NCBI GenBank assembly: GCA_963920665.1
Contig: OY987263.1
Span: 34,894,547-34,958,546 of the forward strand
DNA: 64,000 bases
Reading direction: 5' to 3'
Source of the DNA: Straminergon stramineum
Lineage: Eukaryota; Streptophyta; Bryopsida; Hypnales; Calliergonaceae
The notes below the pieces were generated by a model. That model saw nothing but the letters and a program-made list of their open reading frames with translations, did not search any database and had not been told where the DNA came from. Made by a program: the position numbers and the translations under genes. Shown piece after piece: positions 36,051 to 47,989 of this stretch; position 1 is the first letter of the stretch, and each line of letters begins with the position of its first letter.

Positions 36051-36431
36051 TAGATCGTGTCCAATGCTTCAAGAGAGGTGGAAAATAATATGGATTTATG
36101 GATGGAATGAGGAGATTTCAGAAAATTATGGTTTTATCAAAGGGTCTTATAATTTAAAATTTCTAGATTAGCATGAAAATAATACATACTTCACAAAAAG
36201 GTGTTCTTCATAAATCATAATAGCATGAATTTAAAAGAAAGAAAAACAAATGATTCATTCAAAGATATATATATAGATATAGATATAGATATTTAGAACT
36301 TCAAAACAAATCAAAATTCATCATGAATACAATGAATTACTAGTAGTACTCAACCCTTATAACATTCAAGCCACACTCGGTATACTTCTATACTATTAAA
36401 CATAATAAAATAAGGAAAGCCTCTATTATAT
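36051..36431 (-). other. 3' flank of the RING gene
   Basis: AT-rich with an (ATAGAT)n microsatellite at about 36268-36292. No gene. It is probably the RING gene's 3' UTR on the minus strand. Confidence 0.5.
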
Positions 36432-39400
36432 TTAAGAACCACTACTCTCTCCTAAATCATGAGATGGCCCCTCCTTAGCCAAAAGTCTTGCACTCATTCG
36501 TTGAGTATTTGGCCCAGGACTATAGACAACACCTCCTCCGGATCTAACCTCCATGTCAACCGCTAAAAATTGTCGTTTGGTTTCCGGAGAGTGGTCATCA
36601 TCATTGTCATCCTCTCTCTTCCGTTTTGAAGTTCACTTTGGAGACAAATCTACTTCTTCAACCTTCAAGGCCCTCAACGCAGCATCCACTCGATCTACAA
36701 ACACATTGACCTGTTCGTCATCAGCTTCGATGGGTAACCCTATTGGTCGAAAATCGGCCAATAGAAACCCCCTCCATTCAGCTATGATGTCACCTATCCT
36801 CTTGTCAAATGCCCCAGCTACCTCCACAAATGAATGCCCTATAGTTGTTTCCCCATCTATTTCCACAACAGCACGAGCTTTGGCAGCTTCTTCCAACTTT
36901 GACAAGAAAAGGGCCCTACCAATCAAAGTGTGATTATAAGCCCCATATTGCTCATTGAACTCTTGAGCATGCTCCACCTCTACCCAAGTGTTGTTTGGCC
37001 CTTCCTTCACTTCTTTGTCGGGAAAGCGAAAAAACTTATTGTGTTGCACACTCCAATGGCCCCCCATGTTGCGACAAAACAATTCACAAGCCTCGCCATC
37101 TTCAATATCCCTGGCCCGCAACTCCACCTCTCTATTGACAGTCATCCACATGAAAGGATCCACTAGCTCTCCAGACTCCTCATACAATCCATGTCGGCAT
37201 TCAATTGAATCCCATGTGAGAGGTCGCCCCCAATGCAAGAAATTCTGGAACTGGTATGGCCCTTGATCAAGAGGAAGGGTCCATCGGTTGTATTTGTGGC
37301 CGGGGGGCATATCTTCCAAGATCCCAAGCATTTCGTAGAATCGAGGGCTTAGAGGAGAACGACACTCGGCACAAACCTAACAGATGAGTGATGCTTTCAC
37401 GATGCATGTCACGTGAAAAGTGTGGTGACATTGGCCCATGGTTAGGGCTCCTTCAAGGCCAAAAGGACCCTGGCAAAGGCTACAATGACTCTTCAAGATT
37501 CCTGGAGCTGGATCGCAAGCATGCACTACTGTCTTCTCTTTCTCCTTGATGTGCGCTGAAAGCGTGTTGTAAGGGACCCACCCTTCCTCTACTTCCAAGG
37601 CCCAATCGATGTGTGCAACATTGTCCTTCTTTGCGTGGTTCAACCGCTCAAACATGTCATCCATGTCCCCCAACATGTAATTTCGGTGGAACCCCTTAGA
37701 TGTTCATAATACACCTTCTTGAACCGAGCCAAAGAGTTCTCCACGGCATTGCATTCTTCATCCGACTTCATTGCCAATTTCATAAGCCCTTTCATTACTC
37801 GAGATACTACAAAGGGTTTGTCTTGGAGTTTCTATACCCATGCCAACCATCGAGACTCTAATCTGCTCTTTGGCATGCATTCCTCCATGCCCATGATTCT
37901 TTGAAATCGGTCCAACTCCAACTCAATAAGGATTTTCTCTTGAATTGCTTCATCTAATTTCAACTGTAGCTCTTCCACTTCACTACCTTTCGTTTTCGTC
38001 GAAGCATCCTGCAATGTACGAGAAACATTAGGAATGATGGTCCGTAGTGCTTCTTCACATTTCTTGTCATTCCCAACCTCATCCACATTTAAGATGATGG
38101 ACGGCTCCACCACTTTTGCCTTCTCAAAAGAAAGAGAGAGTTGATCACTCTCTTGACTTTCTTGCACAAATGGAATGTTCACGGAGTCCGTGGTAGGCCT
38201 ACCCCTCTTCAACTCTTGTACTTTGAGCTCCAATTCTTCAATGCGCTTTCTTTGAACAACCTTGTTACAACGTTCTTGCTCCATGTTTTTCTACGACATT
38301 TGCAGCTTCATTTCCAATTCCTCACACTTCATCTTCAACCGATGAATGTCTTCTTCTAAGGCCATCAAACTTTTTAAGTTCATCACGCCACCTTCAAGAA
38401 TTGGTGCCACTTTCTCAGTGAAATTGCAAAAAGCCAAGGCACCAGTCAACAATTCAGGTGCCATTTTGGAAAATTCCTCTACCACGTCCCTAACCCAAGA
38501 AGTAATTTCAGCTACCATTTGAGCTGAAGTTCTCAATCTGTATGTGGTTTGCGAAATAGTACCCCAGCCCCCTTTTCCTGTGGGCTGACTAGAGCTGCCT
38601 GCCTCATTTTCGGGATTAGAATGAAGATGTTGTTCTGCTAGTACTCACCAATGACTACAACATTCTAACAACTTTTCCAATTGATTGGTGGTGGGTATGG
38701 AACAAAGAATCTCTAATTGCACCGAGCTTAAAGTTGCCAAATGTGGATGCCCTCCAGTTCTTGCGCTTAATATTTGTCTTGGGCTCAACCTTCGACTCGG
38801 GCTTACGTTTTGATGCGGACTCAACATTCGAATTGGGATCAATATTTGGCTTCGCCTTGGCATTGTTGGCAGCTGAGAAATCGGAGTTGCATATTCCACC
38901 AAGCTCTCAAGAGCTTTACTATCTATGTAACCCTGAATTCTAGCATTGGTCCTTGCAAGTTGTTCCTCATTGACCTCTCCATCTAGCGAAAAAGGTGAAC
39001 CACGTTCTTCTACTAGTGTTTCCTTGTTTGCAACCATGTCTAGACCGCCCAAGGTTGTTTCATTCGTTGTAGTTTCCTTGCTTGGAGCCATGCTTTGTTC
39101 ACCCAATGTTATCACATTCGATGTGGATGTGAAGCATGTTGGAGGAGTTGCAAAAACCTCTCCGTCGACACCTCCCGAGGAGACATTGCTCACTTCTGTG
39201 CAAGGTTGTGCCACTTCTATGAGCCTTAATTGTATTGCATCACCTAAAACCTCGGAGACCTTTGTTGTACGCATTGTAGTATTTTTTAATACTTTTGGGG
39301 TCTTCGTTGGTTCACTTGGTTCTGCCTGAGAATCGTACAGATCGGGAATGTCTTTTTGATTGGGTTGCAGTAAAAGTGGAGAATCCACCTTGGATGGATA

Positions 39401-39823
39401 AGTGCTCCAATCTACCTTGCGGTTTAAAATGAGTTCTGCATACACCATGGATGCCACACTGTAATTTATGCATCCCTTACTCCTTGGCTTGTCCCCAAAT
39501 AGCGTCTGCCACACCTCCTCCGATCAATACACAAAATGCTTATTGTTGCAAGTATGTGGCTTACAACAAAAACCATGTGTATGCACCACATGGCAATCCC
39601 AAGGCCACAACTTGTCAATGTGGTACATTTTAACATACTTCTTGCATGTTTTGAAGGTCCAATATTCCCCTTCCTCCTCCTCCCAACTGCTCTCCGCTTT
39701 GATATTTGGGTCATCTAAAATCTCATAGTGAAGCCCATGAGGGGCCCCCTTCGCTTTAGTCTCCTTCTTTTTTTCACCTCCTGAAGTCTTCCCGTCGTTG
39801 GTAGAAACACCTTGATCCGCCAT
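36432..39823 (-). pseudogene. Transposon cargo gene: Cys/His domain, coiled coil, RING-H2 finger (about 1130 codons)
   Basis: From ATG 39823 a frame runs to TAA 36432 with stops at 39524 (TGA), 38645 (TGA), 38291, 37832 and 37377 (TAG) and 36633 (TGA), and one frameshift near 37690. N-terminal residues 50-140 hold the Cys/His domain shared with the gene at 45838 (TCKKYVKMYHIDKLW, HTCNNKHFV, VYAELILNRKVDW). A Ser/Thr/Pro linker follows, then a helical/coiled-coil stretch (SAQMVAEITSWVRDVVEEF, EELELKVQEL). Next is a C-x2-C-x14-C-x-H-x2-H-x2-C-x9-C-x2-C RING-H2 pattern (37484-37362; QCHHTFHVTC), broken by the TAG at 37377. The C-terminal region of about 300 codons ends with a KRKRE nuclear signal. 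A RING suggests ubiquitin ligase activity. The remainder is unrecognised. Promoter-type GC island at 40010-40390. Confidence 0.65.
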
Positions 39824-40009
39824 GATAGATGATTTGAATTTTTGAGCCCTTCGAAAAATAGTACCACGGCACATGAGTACCATGAGATGTGTGTAAATAA
39901 GTAACAGTGTAAATCAGCAATAGTAACAAAAGCTCAAGGACCCCCACTCTCCACCCTGTAGGAACAACTGACATTTAAAGCAGTAGTAGCACATCCACCC
40001 TAGCGCCGA

Positions 40010-40390
40010 AGGAGAGTAGAAGTGAGAGCAAATGAAGAGGCCGTCCCCCCATATACCCGTCCGCCACCAAACCTAAAAAACGTTCGCCCCGAAGCGGACC
40101 CGGACCTGTCGTCTGCCGTAGCGGACGCCGGGCGACCGCTGGGATTGGTGGACGGGCAGCTGTCCACCCGCTTCGGTGGCAGACGGGCAACTATCTGCCC
40201 GCTTCGGTGGCAGACAGGCAACTGTCCGTCTACTTCGGACCATGACCGGACCTCCCCTCCACCAATCCCAACCGCGGGCCACTCTCGGACCATCCCATCC
40301 GCTCAGGCCGTCCGCCGTCGCCAACCGACCAGACGCAAGACTGTTCACCTCGCTGGGGACCCCACTTGACCTCAGTCCGCCAGCAGTCCT
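40010..40390 (-). promoter_or_regulatory. GC island upstream of the RING gene
   Basis: Dense CCGTCCGCC / CGGACGG / CGGTGGCAGACGGGCAACT words, with a short tandem copy of GCTTCGGTGGCAGAC at about 40170 and 40201. It lies about 190 bp upstream of the gene start. Frames within it are composition artefacts. Confidence 0.55.
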
Positions 40391-43349
40391 AAAGCATTGA
40401 ATTCAGAGAAGGATAGATTCATGTACCAAAAAAACCTCTTCAATACTAGAAGTATCCAATGTAGTATTAATGTAAGAAAAGGTAATTCCAGATATTCCTT
40501 CTCACATTTAAACATGCTCTCCAAACCCTATACCCTAAACCCCAAACCCTAAGTCATGTTGTGCATCAAGTAATGTGCTTGGGTATGTATTATTTTTAAA
40601 AAAGTGAAGTGTTGTTCTTCCACTTTTTAGATTGATTTTGAATTATTTACTAAGAAAGAGGTACTTTCTTTGGTAAATATAGTAACCTAAGTAGCTTAAT
40701 ACTCTTATTAAAGTATTAAATACTTTTGTACTTATCCATAATATAGCTGATACAGGTATGGGTTAATACCCCACCTTCCAGCCTTTCATTTGCACTAATC
40801 CAAGGCTTTAAGCTGGATTAGCAGGACATCAGTTATAATTTAATGTAACTCCAGCCAATAGTAATCAAGAATTAGTGAGCTAGTGGAAACAGGGTTGAAT
40901 TACATTGATGGGGGCCTTCATTTACTACCCTGTACCCCTGTTCGGCTTCATTTGATGGGGCCTAATTGACCAGCTCATGTGGATTTCGGCCAAGCCTTAG
41001 TCCACCTCATGTATCCCTGTGCCAAGTCATCTGATTGGATTAGGGTATAAATTAAGCTCAACTGGTCTTGGGTTGTCACTACTTGTTGGCTCTTGCTTGA
41101 TTTTACTTGAACGAGTTGGAATCTGGTGTCTCTGGGCTCGCAAAGAAGGATGGCAACTTCTCAGGTTCCTCTTATGCATTTGTGATTTTAGAAAGTAGAA
41201 TATATTGTCTTGAGTGTTTGTTTTAAGCCTTTCTGATTATATTTTCATTGTGACAGTGATAACAAATTGCCAAGGGCTGTAGACACCTTGTTTGCGACTA
41301 ACATAACATTTTGTGTGTTGTGTTTTTCATGGGGACAGGTGAGGTCCTTGGCTTCTTTGAAATTATTTCTCAAGGATGGATTTTCCCAAGACAATGAAGA
41401 TATACTACTTGGGGGTGTTTATGTTTAAAGTTTATATTCTTGAACAGTACATGATTTACTATGATGCTTCATTTGCTGTTGGAACATGTAGAAACTGATG
41501 AATAGTAATTTGTCAATTATGTGACAAATAGCTAGTAGTACTTACAACATGTATTGATCCTATCAGGATCTATCCTTATTATACAACATTGGAAAGTTGA
41601 CTAATTATTGAGTGTGGAAGTGTAGCATGCTTGAAATTTGTGGCATTACTGGCTACTACTGTCAAAAACTTGTTGGAAAGATTATGGTTCTCTAAGTTTA
41701 GGTAGGAAATGCCCTGATAAGGGGTGTCCCACCCACCCTCCCGGTTGCAAAAATCAGAATTATACAACCCTCAATTGTACATACTGAATTTATAGCATTG
41801 CATGAATTTTCAACATTATTGATGCGATGTGTGGAATATGTTTTACCTATGAGGCTATGATTCCTTTGTAGTTTGGAATGCAACCATGACAATATAATGT
41901 AGATGTAGACCTTACTTAGTTTGTCAATTGTCATGTACTTGTGTTAGTATGTTACTCATGTAGATTTCAATTTTTCTTAAGATTTAGCACCTAAATTATC
42001 ACTTTATTATGAGCCATTAAATAAATGTGGATCATTCAATTATAACTTGGAGTGTGTCTTCAATTTTTGTTGTTGAATGTATTCATAGTTTAGAACATCA
42101 ATATGAATATACTAAAAGAAATTATATTATCTCATTATTCTATTATAACATTTATTGAATGTATAGGATGGTGCTAAAATGATTCAAGCATTTTAATGTA
42201 ATGTGAAATGTTGTGAACAAGATTAAAGTAAGCAGTTATACAACAAAATGAATTGAAAATTCATATCATACACACTTTGACACTTATACCTATGTATACT
42301 TGTGTGCATCCTAAATTGTAAACCAATCATAAATTTATCACAACCCAAAAATATTAGAGCTTAGGTAATGTACAATGTGATTGACCTTCAAATATGATGA
42401 GTCTTCAATTACAAGAAATTAGAAATGGTCATACTTCAATGATTACAAGTGTGTTTCATCTCAAAACTTTTTTGCGAATAATAATATAGAGAGGTTCATA
42501 ATATCATATCTTTTAAATTATAAATTTACATTATTGATTAAATTGCTTATATAGTTATGTAGGCCTAGGATTTTGTAAAATCTTGAACCCCTAAAGCCTT
42601 CATGCTTTTTTTCCCATCAAATATCACTCAAAACTGCCATTTCGAATGCAAAGAGACAAAAATCTTAAAAATTGATTTTTGGGCATATTTAACCATAGGA
42701 ATTTATACTAGACTAGTATAAAAGTTAATTGAGTTATCTTGTCATCTTGAAAACTTTGAGTACATACATTGCATGGTATTTGCATTTAAAGTAAGCCCCC
42801 AATTTTTTTTCTTCCATCTTGCCATACTAGATTATTGGGCTTCTCATTTTCTTCACTTTAGATTTTTGGCACTAGTGAATTTCATTTTAGAATATCTTGT
42901 ATTGAAAAATTTAACTCTTAAGTGAAGACTAAAGAATCTTGAACCAAAAATTTAGAAATAAATCATTTAATTGAGATCATATATCATAAGAGTCCCGTAT
43001 AAGAATGTAGGGCCTTTGGGACTTTAGGGATTAATTATTTTCCTTGAAAGGCATGAAAAAGAATAATAAATTGAACCCTAAAGGCTTTTGTTACAATCTT
43101 AACATCGAATTTCTTTTGCTATTAGTCAAAAAGTATTGTTGACATCACAAACTTATACAAAAGCACCAATGTAAAACAAAATTTCTTTCCACACTAATTT
43201 GAATTCTTTATTTACAAATCAAATGATTTTCCAAACAAGAGACTTTGGGATGTCACTTTTGATAGTTGTATCAATTTAAGACCTCATGACATAACATATT
43301 AAAAATAATTTCTCTACTTTTCTTAATTCACCATGTAATGCAATCTCTA
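40391..43349. other. Central gene-poor region of the hAT element
   Basis: About 3 kb without a supported gene between the leftward and rightward gene pairs. It includes telomere-like CCCTATACCCTAAACCCC at about 40527, a promoter-like segment (separate entry) and worn TTTAGGG/CCCTAAA words near 42590, 43020 and 43075 that may be old TTAA-family ends. Confidence 0.5.
41043..41340 (+). other. Promoter-like and exon-like fragment, possibly captured
   Basis: A TATA-like GGTATAAATTA (41044-41054) is followed about 95 bp later by an ATG (41150) with a short exon ending CTCAG before GTTCCT. Further on, a block bounded by GTGACAG and GGACAG/GTGAGG (41262-41338) is open in one frame (DNKLPRAVDTLFATNI). 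Phases of the two pieces do not join cleanly. It could be the 5' end of a captured host gene. No family is recognised. Confidence 0.25.
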
Positions 43350-43562
43350 CCTGTTGCCCCGTCCGTCCATCCATCTCCACAAAGTTCAAAACACCTCTCC
43401 TGACAGTCCGCCCAACCACCAATTCAGAAATTGAAAAATACCTCTCTCCCGCAATCCCGCCCACCTCTCCCCTCCCATGCTCCTCTCCGTCTACCCGACC
43501 GCCGGTCCGCCCAACCACCAATTCAGAAATTGAAAAACTCCTCCCTCCCGCAGTCCCGCTGT
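43350..43562. repeat. Central GC island with a 99-bp direct repeat
   Basis: GTCCGCCCAACCACCAATTC occurs at 43406 and 43505 followed by the same AGAAATTGAAAAA. It also contains CCACCTCTCCCCTCCCATGC, shared exactly (29 bp in all) with the island at 44940. No gene starts immediately beside it. Confidence 0.65.
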
Positions 43563-44939
43563 CGTATTGTAAATGTGTTCATTATGTGAAAATGCATAAT
43601 TGTTTGTTAAATTGGAGGGTTTTTTTTTGTAGAGTTTCAAGAAACAAATGGGGTTATACTCCACTTGAACTCTTTTTTTTTACCTCTATTTGACAAACAC
43701 TTAGTTCTTTGATTTCTATACTAGAGATATTTTAATATGTTAGTTAGTTAAGTTGAAGTTGTAAAAACAAAAGGTAAAGCTTGTTTTACCTTTTTCCTTA
43801 TTTTTATTTTTATTTTAATGGATTAGAAATCCACATAGATGATATGGATAGACTTATCGAGAAGAGGAAGTGGCCCATGTGGGTATTATGGCCCATGTGG
43901 CCTCTTAGTGGCCAAAATCCACTAACTTGAGTGGTTGGCATGGAGGTTGAGTTGGCGGATGAGGTTGAGGATTATCTTCTTCCTCCTCCTTGTTTGCTTA
44001 AGGAAGCCGTCACTTTGGGGGGGAATAGCACTTTGTACATGGAGAATTTGGTAATGAGATTTTGAGAGCTTGTGTATCTTGTTTTTGTGTTTCCGAAAAG
44101 CTATCACTCATGAAGTTTGGAGTTGGTATGTGTAAGTTATGATTTTGGGAGTGAGGTGTTGTGAAGCTGCCTCAAACTTTCAAGAGAGTGAGCTTTGAAA
44201 GGGTATGAAATGTGAACAGTATTTTTTATTTGAGTGAAACTTGGGAAGCTTGTAGATATTCATGTTAGCTTTCCAAAATGGGTTTATTTTCTTGATTTGG
44301 AGGTAGTATGAGAAAGTTATGGGCTTGAAAGTGAAAGGGTGAAGGAATACTTTCGGGTTTTCAAGTGAGTGAGTTTTGAAAGGGTTTGAAATGTGGACAG
44401 TACTTTGTATTTGAGTGAAAATTGAGGAGCTTGTAGATGTTCATGTTAACTTTCCAAAATGGGTTTATTTTCTTGATTTGGAGGTAGTATGAAAAAGTTA
44501 TGGTCTTGAGAGTGAAGTATAGGTGAGCTGCCTTTGAGTTGGGAAGGGTGAACTTTGACCGACCATAAAAGTCGGACAGTATCTTAGTTTTGAGTGAATT
44601 TTGAGAGGTTGTAGAAATTTTTATTAGCTTTCTAGAGGCATATCACACTCTTAGTTTGGAGTTGTATAGCGAACGTGGCACTCAATAAACTATCAGACAC
44701 TTCTTCGAGGGGAGTTCATGAAGGATATGACTTTGTTTCCACAATTTTTTACCATGCATGGGGTATATTGAGACTCCATGACATCTTTGGAGGGGTGTAT
44801 GGAAGGGTGATAGTATTTTGGTTCATATGGCATCATTGGGGGAATTTATTGTTATGTTTGTGACTTTGGCCACAGGATCTTTCATTATTTGAACCACATC
44901 TAGTTGCAGCTAGAAGCCCCGCGTTTTCCCAAGGCAAGG
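43563..44939. other. Gene-free interval with tandem repeats
   Basis: AT-rich with no supported gene. It holds the 181-bp tandem array (separate entry) and a CT-rich patch (CTTCTTCCTCCTCC, about 43976). Confidence 0.5.
44100..44670. repeat. Tandem repeat, about 181-bp unit, three diverged copies
   Basis: TTTCCAAAATGGGTTTATTT recurs at 44270 and 44451, with matching GAGCTTTGAAAGGGTATGAA / GAGTTTTGAAAGGGTTTGAA before it. A third, more diverged copy follows to about 44660. Confidence 0.75.
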
Positions 44940-45435
44940 CCTCTCTACTCGACACCACCCACCTCTCCCCTCCCATGCTCCTCTCCGTGAGCCCATCCGC
45001 CCATCCGCCCGTCCGCCGTAAACCAAACCCCAACTCCCAAACTCAAAAACGCCTCCCTCCCTCCTGCCCATCCACCCGACCGCCCAACCACCCGTCCGCT
45101 GTAAAGGAAACACGAATTCCCAAAGTCAAAAACGCCTCCCTCCTTCCTTCGGTCCCACACTCCCTCCCACGCTCCTCTCCGTCCGCCCGTCCGCAGTCCC
45201 CGTCTGCACCTCAGTAGTCCCCATCCGCATTGTCCGTCCGCCTATCCGGAATCTGTCCGCATTTCCCGTCTGCGTCCGCGCTGCTCCGTCCGCTACTTGT
45301 CGGTGACCGTGTGATCCAGCGGACAGCGATTTTAGACCGCCCGATCTGCCCATTCGCCTACATGCTGTCCGATGCGGACGGCAGCGTTCGCATACCCTAA
45401 AGCGCCGACCGCATAAATGCCGGCGCGGTCGGCTC
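44940..45435 (+). promoter_or_regulatory. GC island upstream of the Cys/His gene
   Basis: CCGTCCGCC-rich with repeated AAAACGCCTCCCTCC blocks (about 45046 and 45130), then GTCCGC-spaced words to 45320. It lies about 400 bp upstream of ATG 45838. It shares a 29-bp exact block with the central island. Confidence 0.55.
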
Positions 45436-45837
45436 ATTTCTTCACAATCATTTCCCTTCCGGAGTGGGTGATCCAGTGCCTTTGAGAATCTGCGCGCCCC
45501 TTCTGGCTTGGTGCATGAACGATTGTGTTCGTATTAACTTTTTTTTATCACATATTGGTTTGAGTGATTAGGGGGTTGCCCCAACTTATAAGTCTTTAAT
45601 TTTACAAAGTTCATTTGAGTGTTCTTAATTACTTGAATTGTGTTTGAGTTGATTGGGTTGTCAGAAACTCAAGGTGTTCAAGTTTACGGTTGATTTGGTT
45701 GTCAATAACAATAGGTGCAATTTGTTTTAATCCAAATTCTTACTTTTCATTTGGTACATTTAGCCAAAGCAGGCGGAAATTGCATTTAAACTTTGTAATC
45801 CTTTTGGTTCATTATTAATTGAGGTCTGGAGGTTATC

Positions 45838-46935
45838 ATGTCGCGCGCAAGTGGTGGAGGAAGTAAGAAGGGGAAATCACAAGAGATCAATTGGAAAGAT
45901 TTGGGAGACGTAACCTGCGTTGCGGAGAAGGGATGGAAAAAGGAGCCCAAGAAAGAATGGGATTGCACAACATGCAAGAAGTACGTCAAAATGACGCACC
46001 TCTCCAAACTATGGTCACGTGATCGCGCAGAGGTGCAAGTTCATCGTTGGGAAGGACAAATGTCCACATGTAAGAGCGAACACTTTGTTCGCTGCTACGA
46101 GGAGATAACATCTGCATCAAGTTTACCAAGCTCCAAGCCAAACGTCATGAACTATTCGAACATGGCTATGATTTGGGCGGAGATAGTACTCCATAAAGAA
46201 ATAGATTGGCACACGGTTGTAGGGTGCAATGTCAAGAATTTAACTCGTGGGGAAGCCATAATTCCTACTAACTGGGTTGGACCAAGCGATTGCATGCCAG
46301 AGTGGTCCAATCAAGGCTATGGAGAACTTCCTTCGGTCGTCTTGAAGGATGCTGAAGATGATTGGTCAGATGAAGATGAAGATGATGATGATCCAGCACC
46401 CGTGACATTTGGTGAGAGACACGAACGTCGAGAAGATTGGGAAGACATTGAGTACCAACAACAAATGCAGGAGGCCATGCGCCGAAGCGTGGAAGACCGG
46501 GGTCAGCAACATGATGGGTCCTACTACCATGACTATAATGCATGTGGATCACGAGATGGGACAGGTGGTTCAGATTATGGTAACGCCCCCCAAGTTGGCT
46601 CTCAAAGTATAGGAGGAAGCCATAGACCGACATACTATGGTCAGTATGGTGGTTCTAGCAAAGGAGGCTCTCAATACTACTCTGGATCGACTACACATGG
46701 TTCATATGGGCATCAGGGAGGCCCTTATTATGGCGGATCAAGTGAAAGAAGGTCTTGGGAGAGTGCTCCAATTCCTCCTCCAACCTTTGGAGGTCCTTCT
46801 TATGGAAATGAATATGGACAAGGAGGTGCATCAAGTGGATATGGTTACAACTATGGGGGTGGACCATATATTGGGGTACATCCTTTAGGCCCAAATGACA
46901 ACAAGGATTCCAATTCCGATTCAGATTTAGAGTGA
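45838..46935 (+). CDS. Transposon cargo protein: Cys/His domain, UIM-like helix, Gly/Tyr-rich tail (365 residues, intact)
   Basis: An uninterrupted frame from ATG to TGA. Residues 40-125 form the domain shared with the RING gene: conserved C46-x7-H54-x14-H69-x8-C78-x3-H82, the string CKKYVKM-x-H, KLW, EHFV and (M/V)-x-(W/Y)-AE-I-V-L-x-K-x-(I/V)-DW. The Cys/His spacing suggests metal binding, and nucleic-acid binding is a guess. An acidic run (172-188) is followed by DIEYQQQMQEAMRRSVED (203-220), which fits the ubiquitin-interacting motif pattern (hydrophobic-x-x-Ala-x3-Ser-x2-acidic). Residues 225-345 are Gly/Tyr/Ser/Gln-rich, a prion-like low-complexity tail. The end is acidic (DSNSDSDLE). 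It is the only gene of the element without a premature stop. The function is unknown. Confidence 0.65.
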   Translation: MSRASGGGSKKGKSQEINWKDLGDVTCVAEKGWKKEPKKEWDCTTCKKYVKMTHLSKLWSRDRAEVQVHRWEGQMSTCKSEHFVRCYEEITSASSLPSSKPNVMNYSNMAMIWAEIVLHKEIDWHTVVGCNVKNLTRGEAIIPTNWVGPSDCMPEWSNQGYGELPSVVLKDAEDDWSDEDEDDDDPAPVTFGERHERREDWEDIEYQQQMQEAMRRSVEDRGQQHDGSYYHDYNACGSRDGTGGSDYGNAPQVGSQSIGGSHRPTYYGQYGGSSKGGSQYYSGSTTHGSYGHQGGPYYGGSSERRSWESAPIPPPTFGGPSYGNEYGQGGASSGYGYNYGGGPYIGVHPLGPNDNKDSNSDSDLE

Positions 46936-47989
46936 AGGAGTTAAGTAGAGTATGGTATTCTAGTCATCTTATGTTTGTTTTCGTGTATGGTTCACTCATT
47001 GTAATGTACATAGATGGTAGAGTGCGGCAAATATAGCACAATGCTCTCGACGAGTTGTAATCACCTTTTTTGTGATTTTGATAGAAATACATTGTATTTT
47101 TATATTTTAATAAAGCGATATTTATGTCACGTAATTTATAGGATTTAATACCATTGATGCATGACTATGGGCTAATGGGTATTTGTGAAAATGAAAAATG
47201 TATTGGACCACTTTCTACAATATTTTCATTCCAATCATTCAATGTGAATAGGTGAATTGCAAATGCAAAGGATGTCCCAAATATACAATAGAGGTTTGTA
47301 GAATAGCGAGAACCACCATTTTAGTTCCATTTGCTATTAAAAATTGAATTGTAAACCCTAGAAGTCCAAAGGCTTTTTTCCATCCAAGACCATTTAGTGA
47401 TTTAGAATTGCCATTTCAATTACAAAGAACTAGAAAATGTAGGAACAATGTTCTTGGCATGTCGGATTGTACGATTTTGTACTATAGCAATTTATGAACG
47501 TGTAGAAGCAATTTCAAAAACTTAACGCACATAGATTGTAAGATATTTGCATTCAAGGTGACTGAAACAAATTATTTTGATGTTTGCTTGACTAGATTTT
47601 TGGCTTCTAATTATTGAAACAATAAATATTTCCACTTGTGAGTGTGATTTTATAATTTTGTATGTTGAAGACTTGAAGAATTTAGATGAGAGCATGAGAA
47701 CATAGGAAGAAAAATTCCACCAAAAGATGTTTAGTTTTTATTCATAAGATAATTGATAAGTTGAGTATATTCAAGATCAAAACTAGAACATTATTAATTT
47801 TAAGATAAAATGATGTAAACATGAGAATCTCAATAGTGAGAGTATTTCAACAAGCAAACCTCACCAGCTATCCCTCTATAAATTTTTTTCATTTCCATGA
47901 TAAATGATTTACTTGATTCTTACTTTCGTTTGAAACTGAAATGTTGAATATGATACATATATTTGGCTTAGAGATGTTCAAGAGAAATG
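46936..47989 (+). other. 3' flank of the Cys/His gene; gene-free
   Basis: AATAAA at 47109-47114 could be the polyadenylation signal of the gene ending at 46935. Further right it is AT-rich, with a block (47345-47410) resembling 42585-42650 (CCCTA-AAG-CTTTTTTCC then CATCAA). Confidence 0.5.

Noticed and set aside
35788..36171. 127-codon open frame
   Set aside because: Produced by the GC-rich 93-bp tandem repeat, whose length is a multiple of three. No protein features.
33317..39823. Reassigned or read-through stop codons in the cargo genes
   Set aside because: All three stop types occur, and host genes nearby use normal stops. Simple decay explains it.
40000..40400. Several overlapping open frames on both strands
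   Set aside because: Stop-poor because of CCGTCCGCC composition. Arg/Pro-rich translations without domains.
46268..46894. Frames overlapping the Cys/His gene on both strands
   Set aside because: Shadows caused by the repetitive Gly/Tyr codons.
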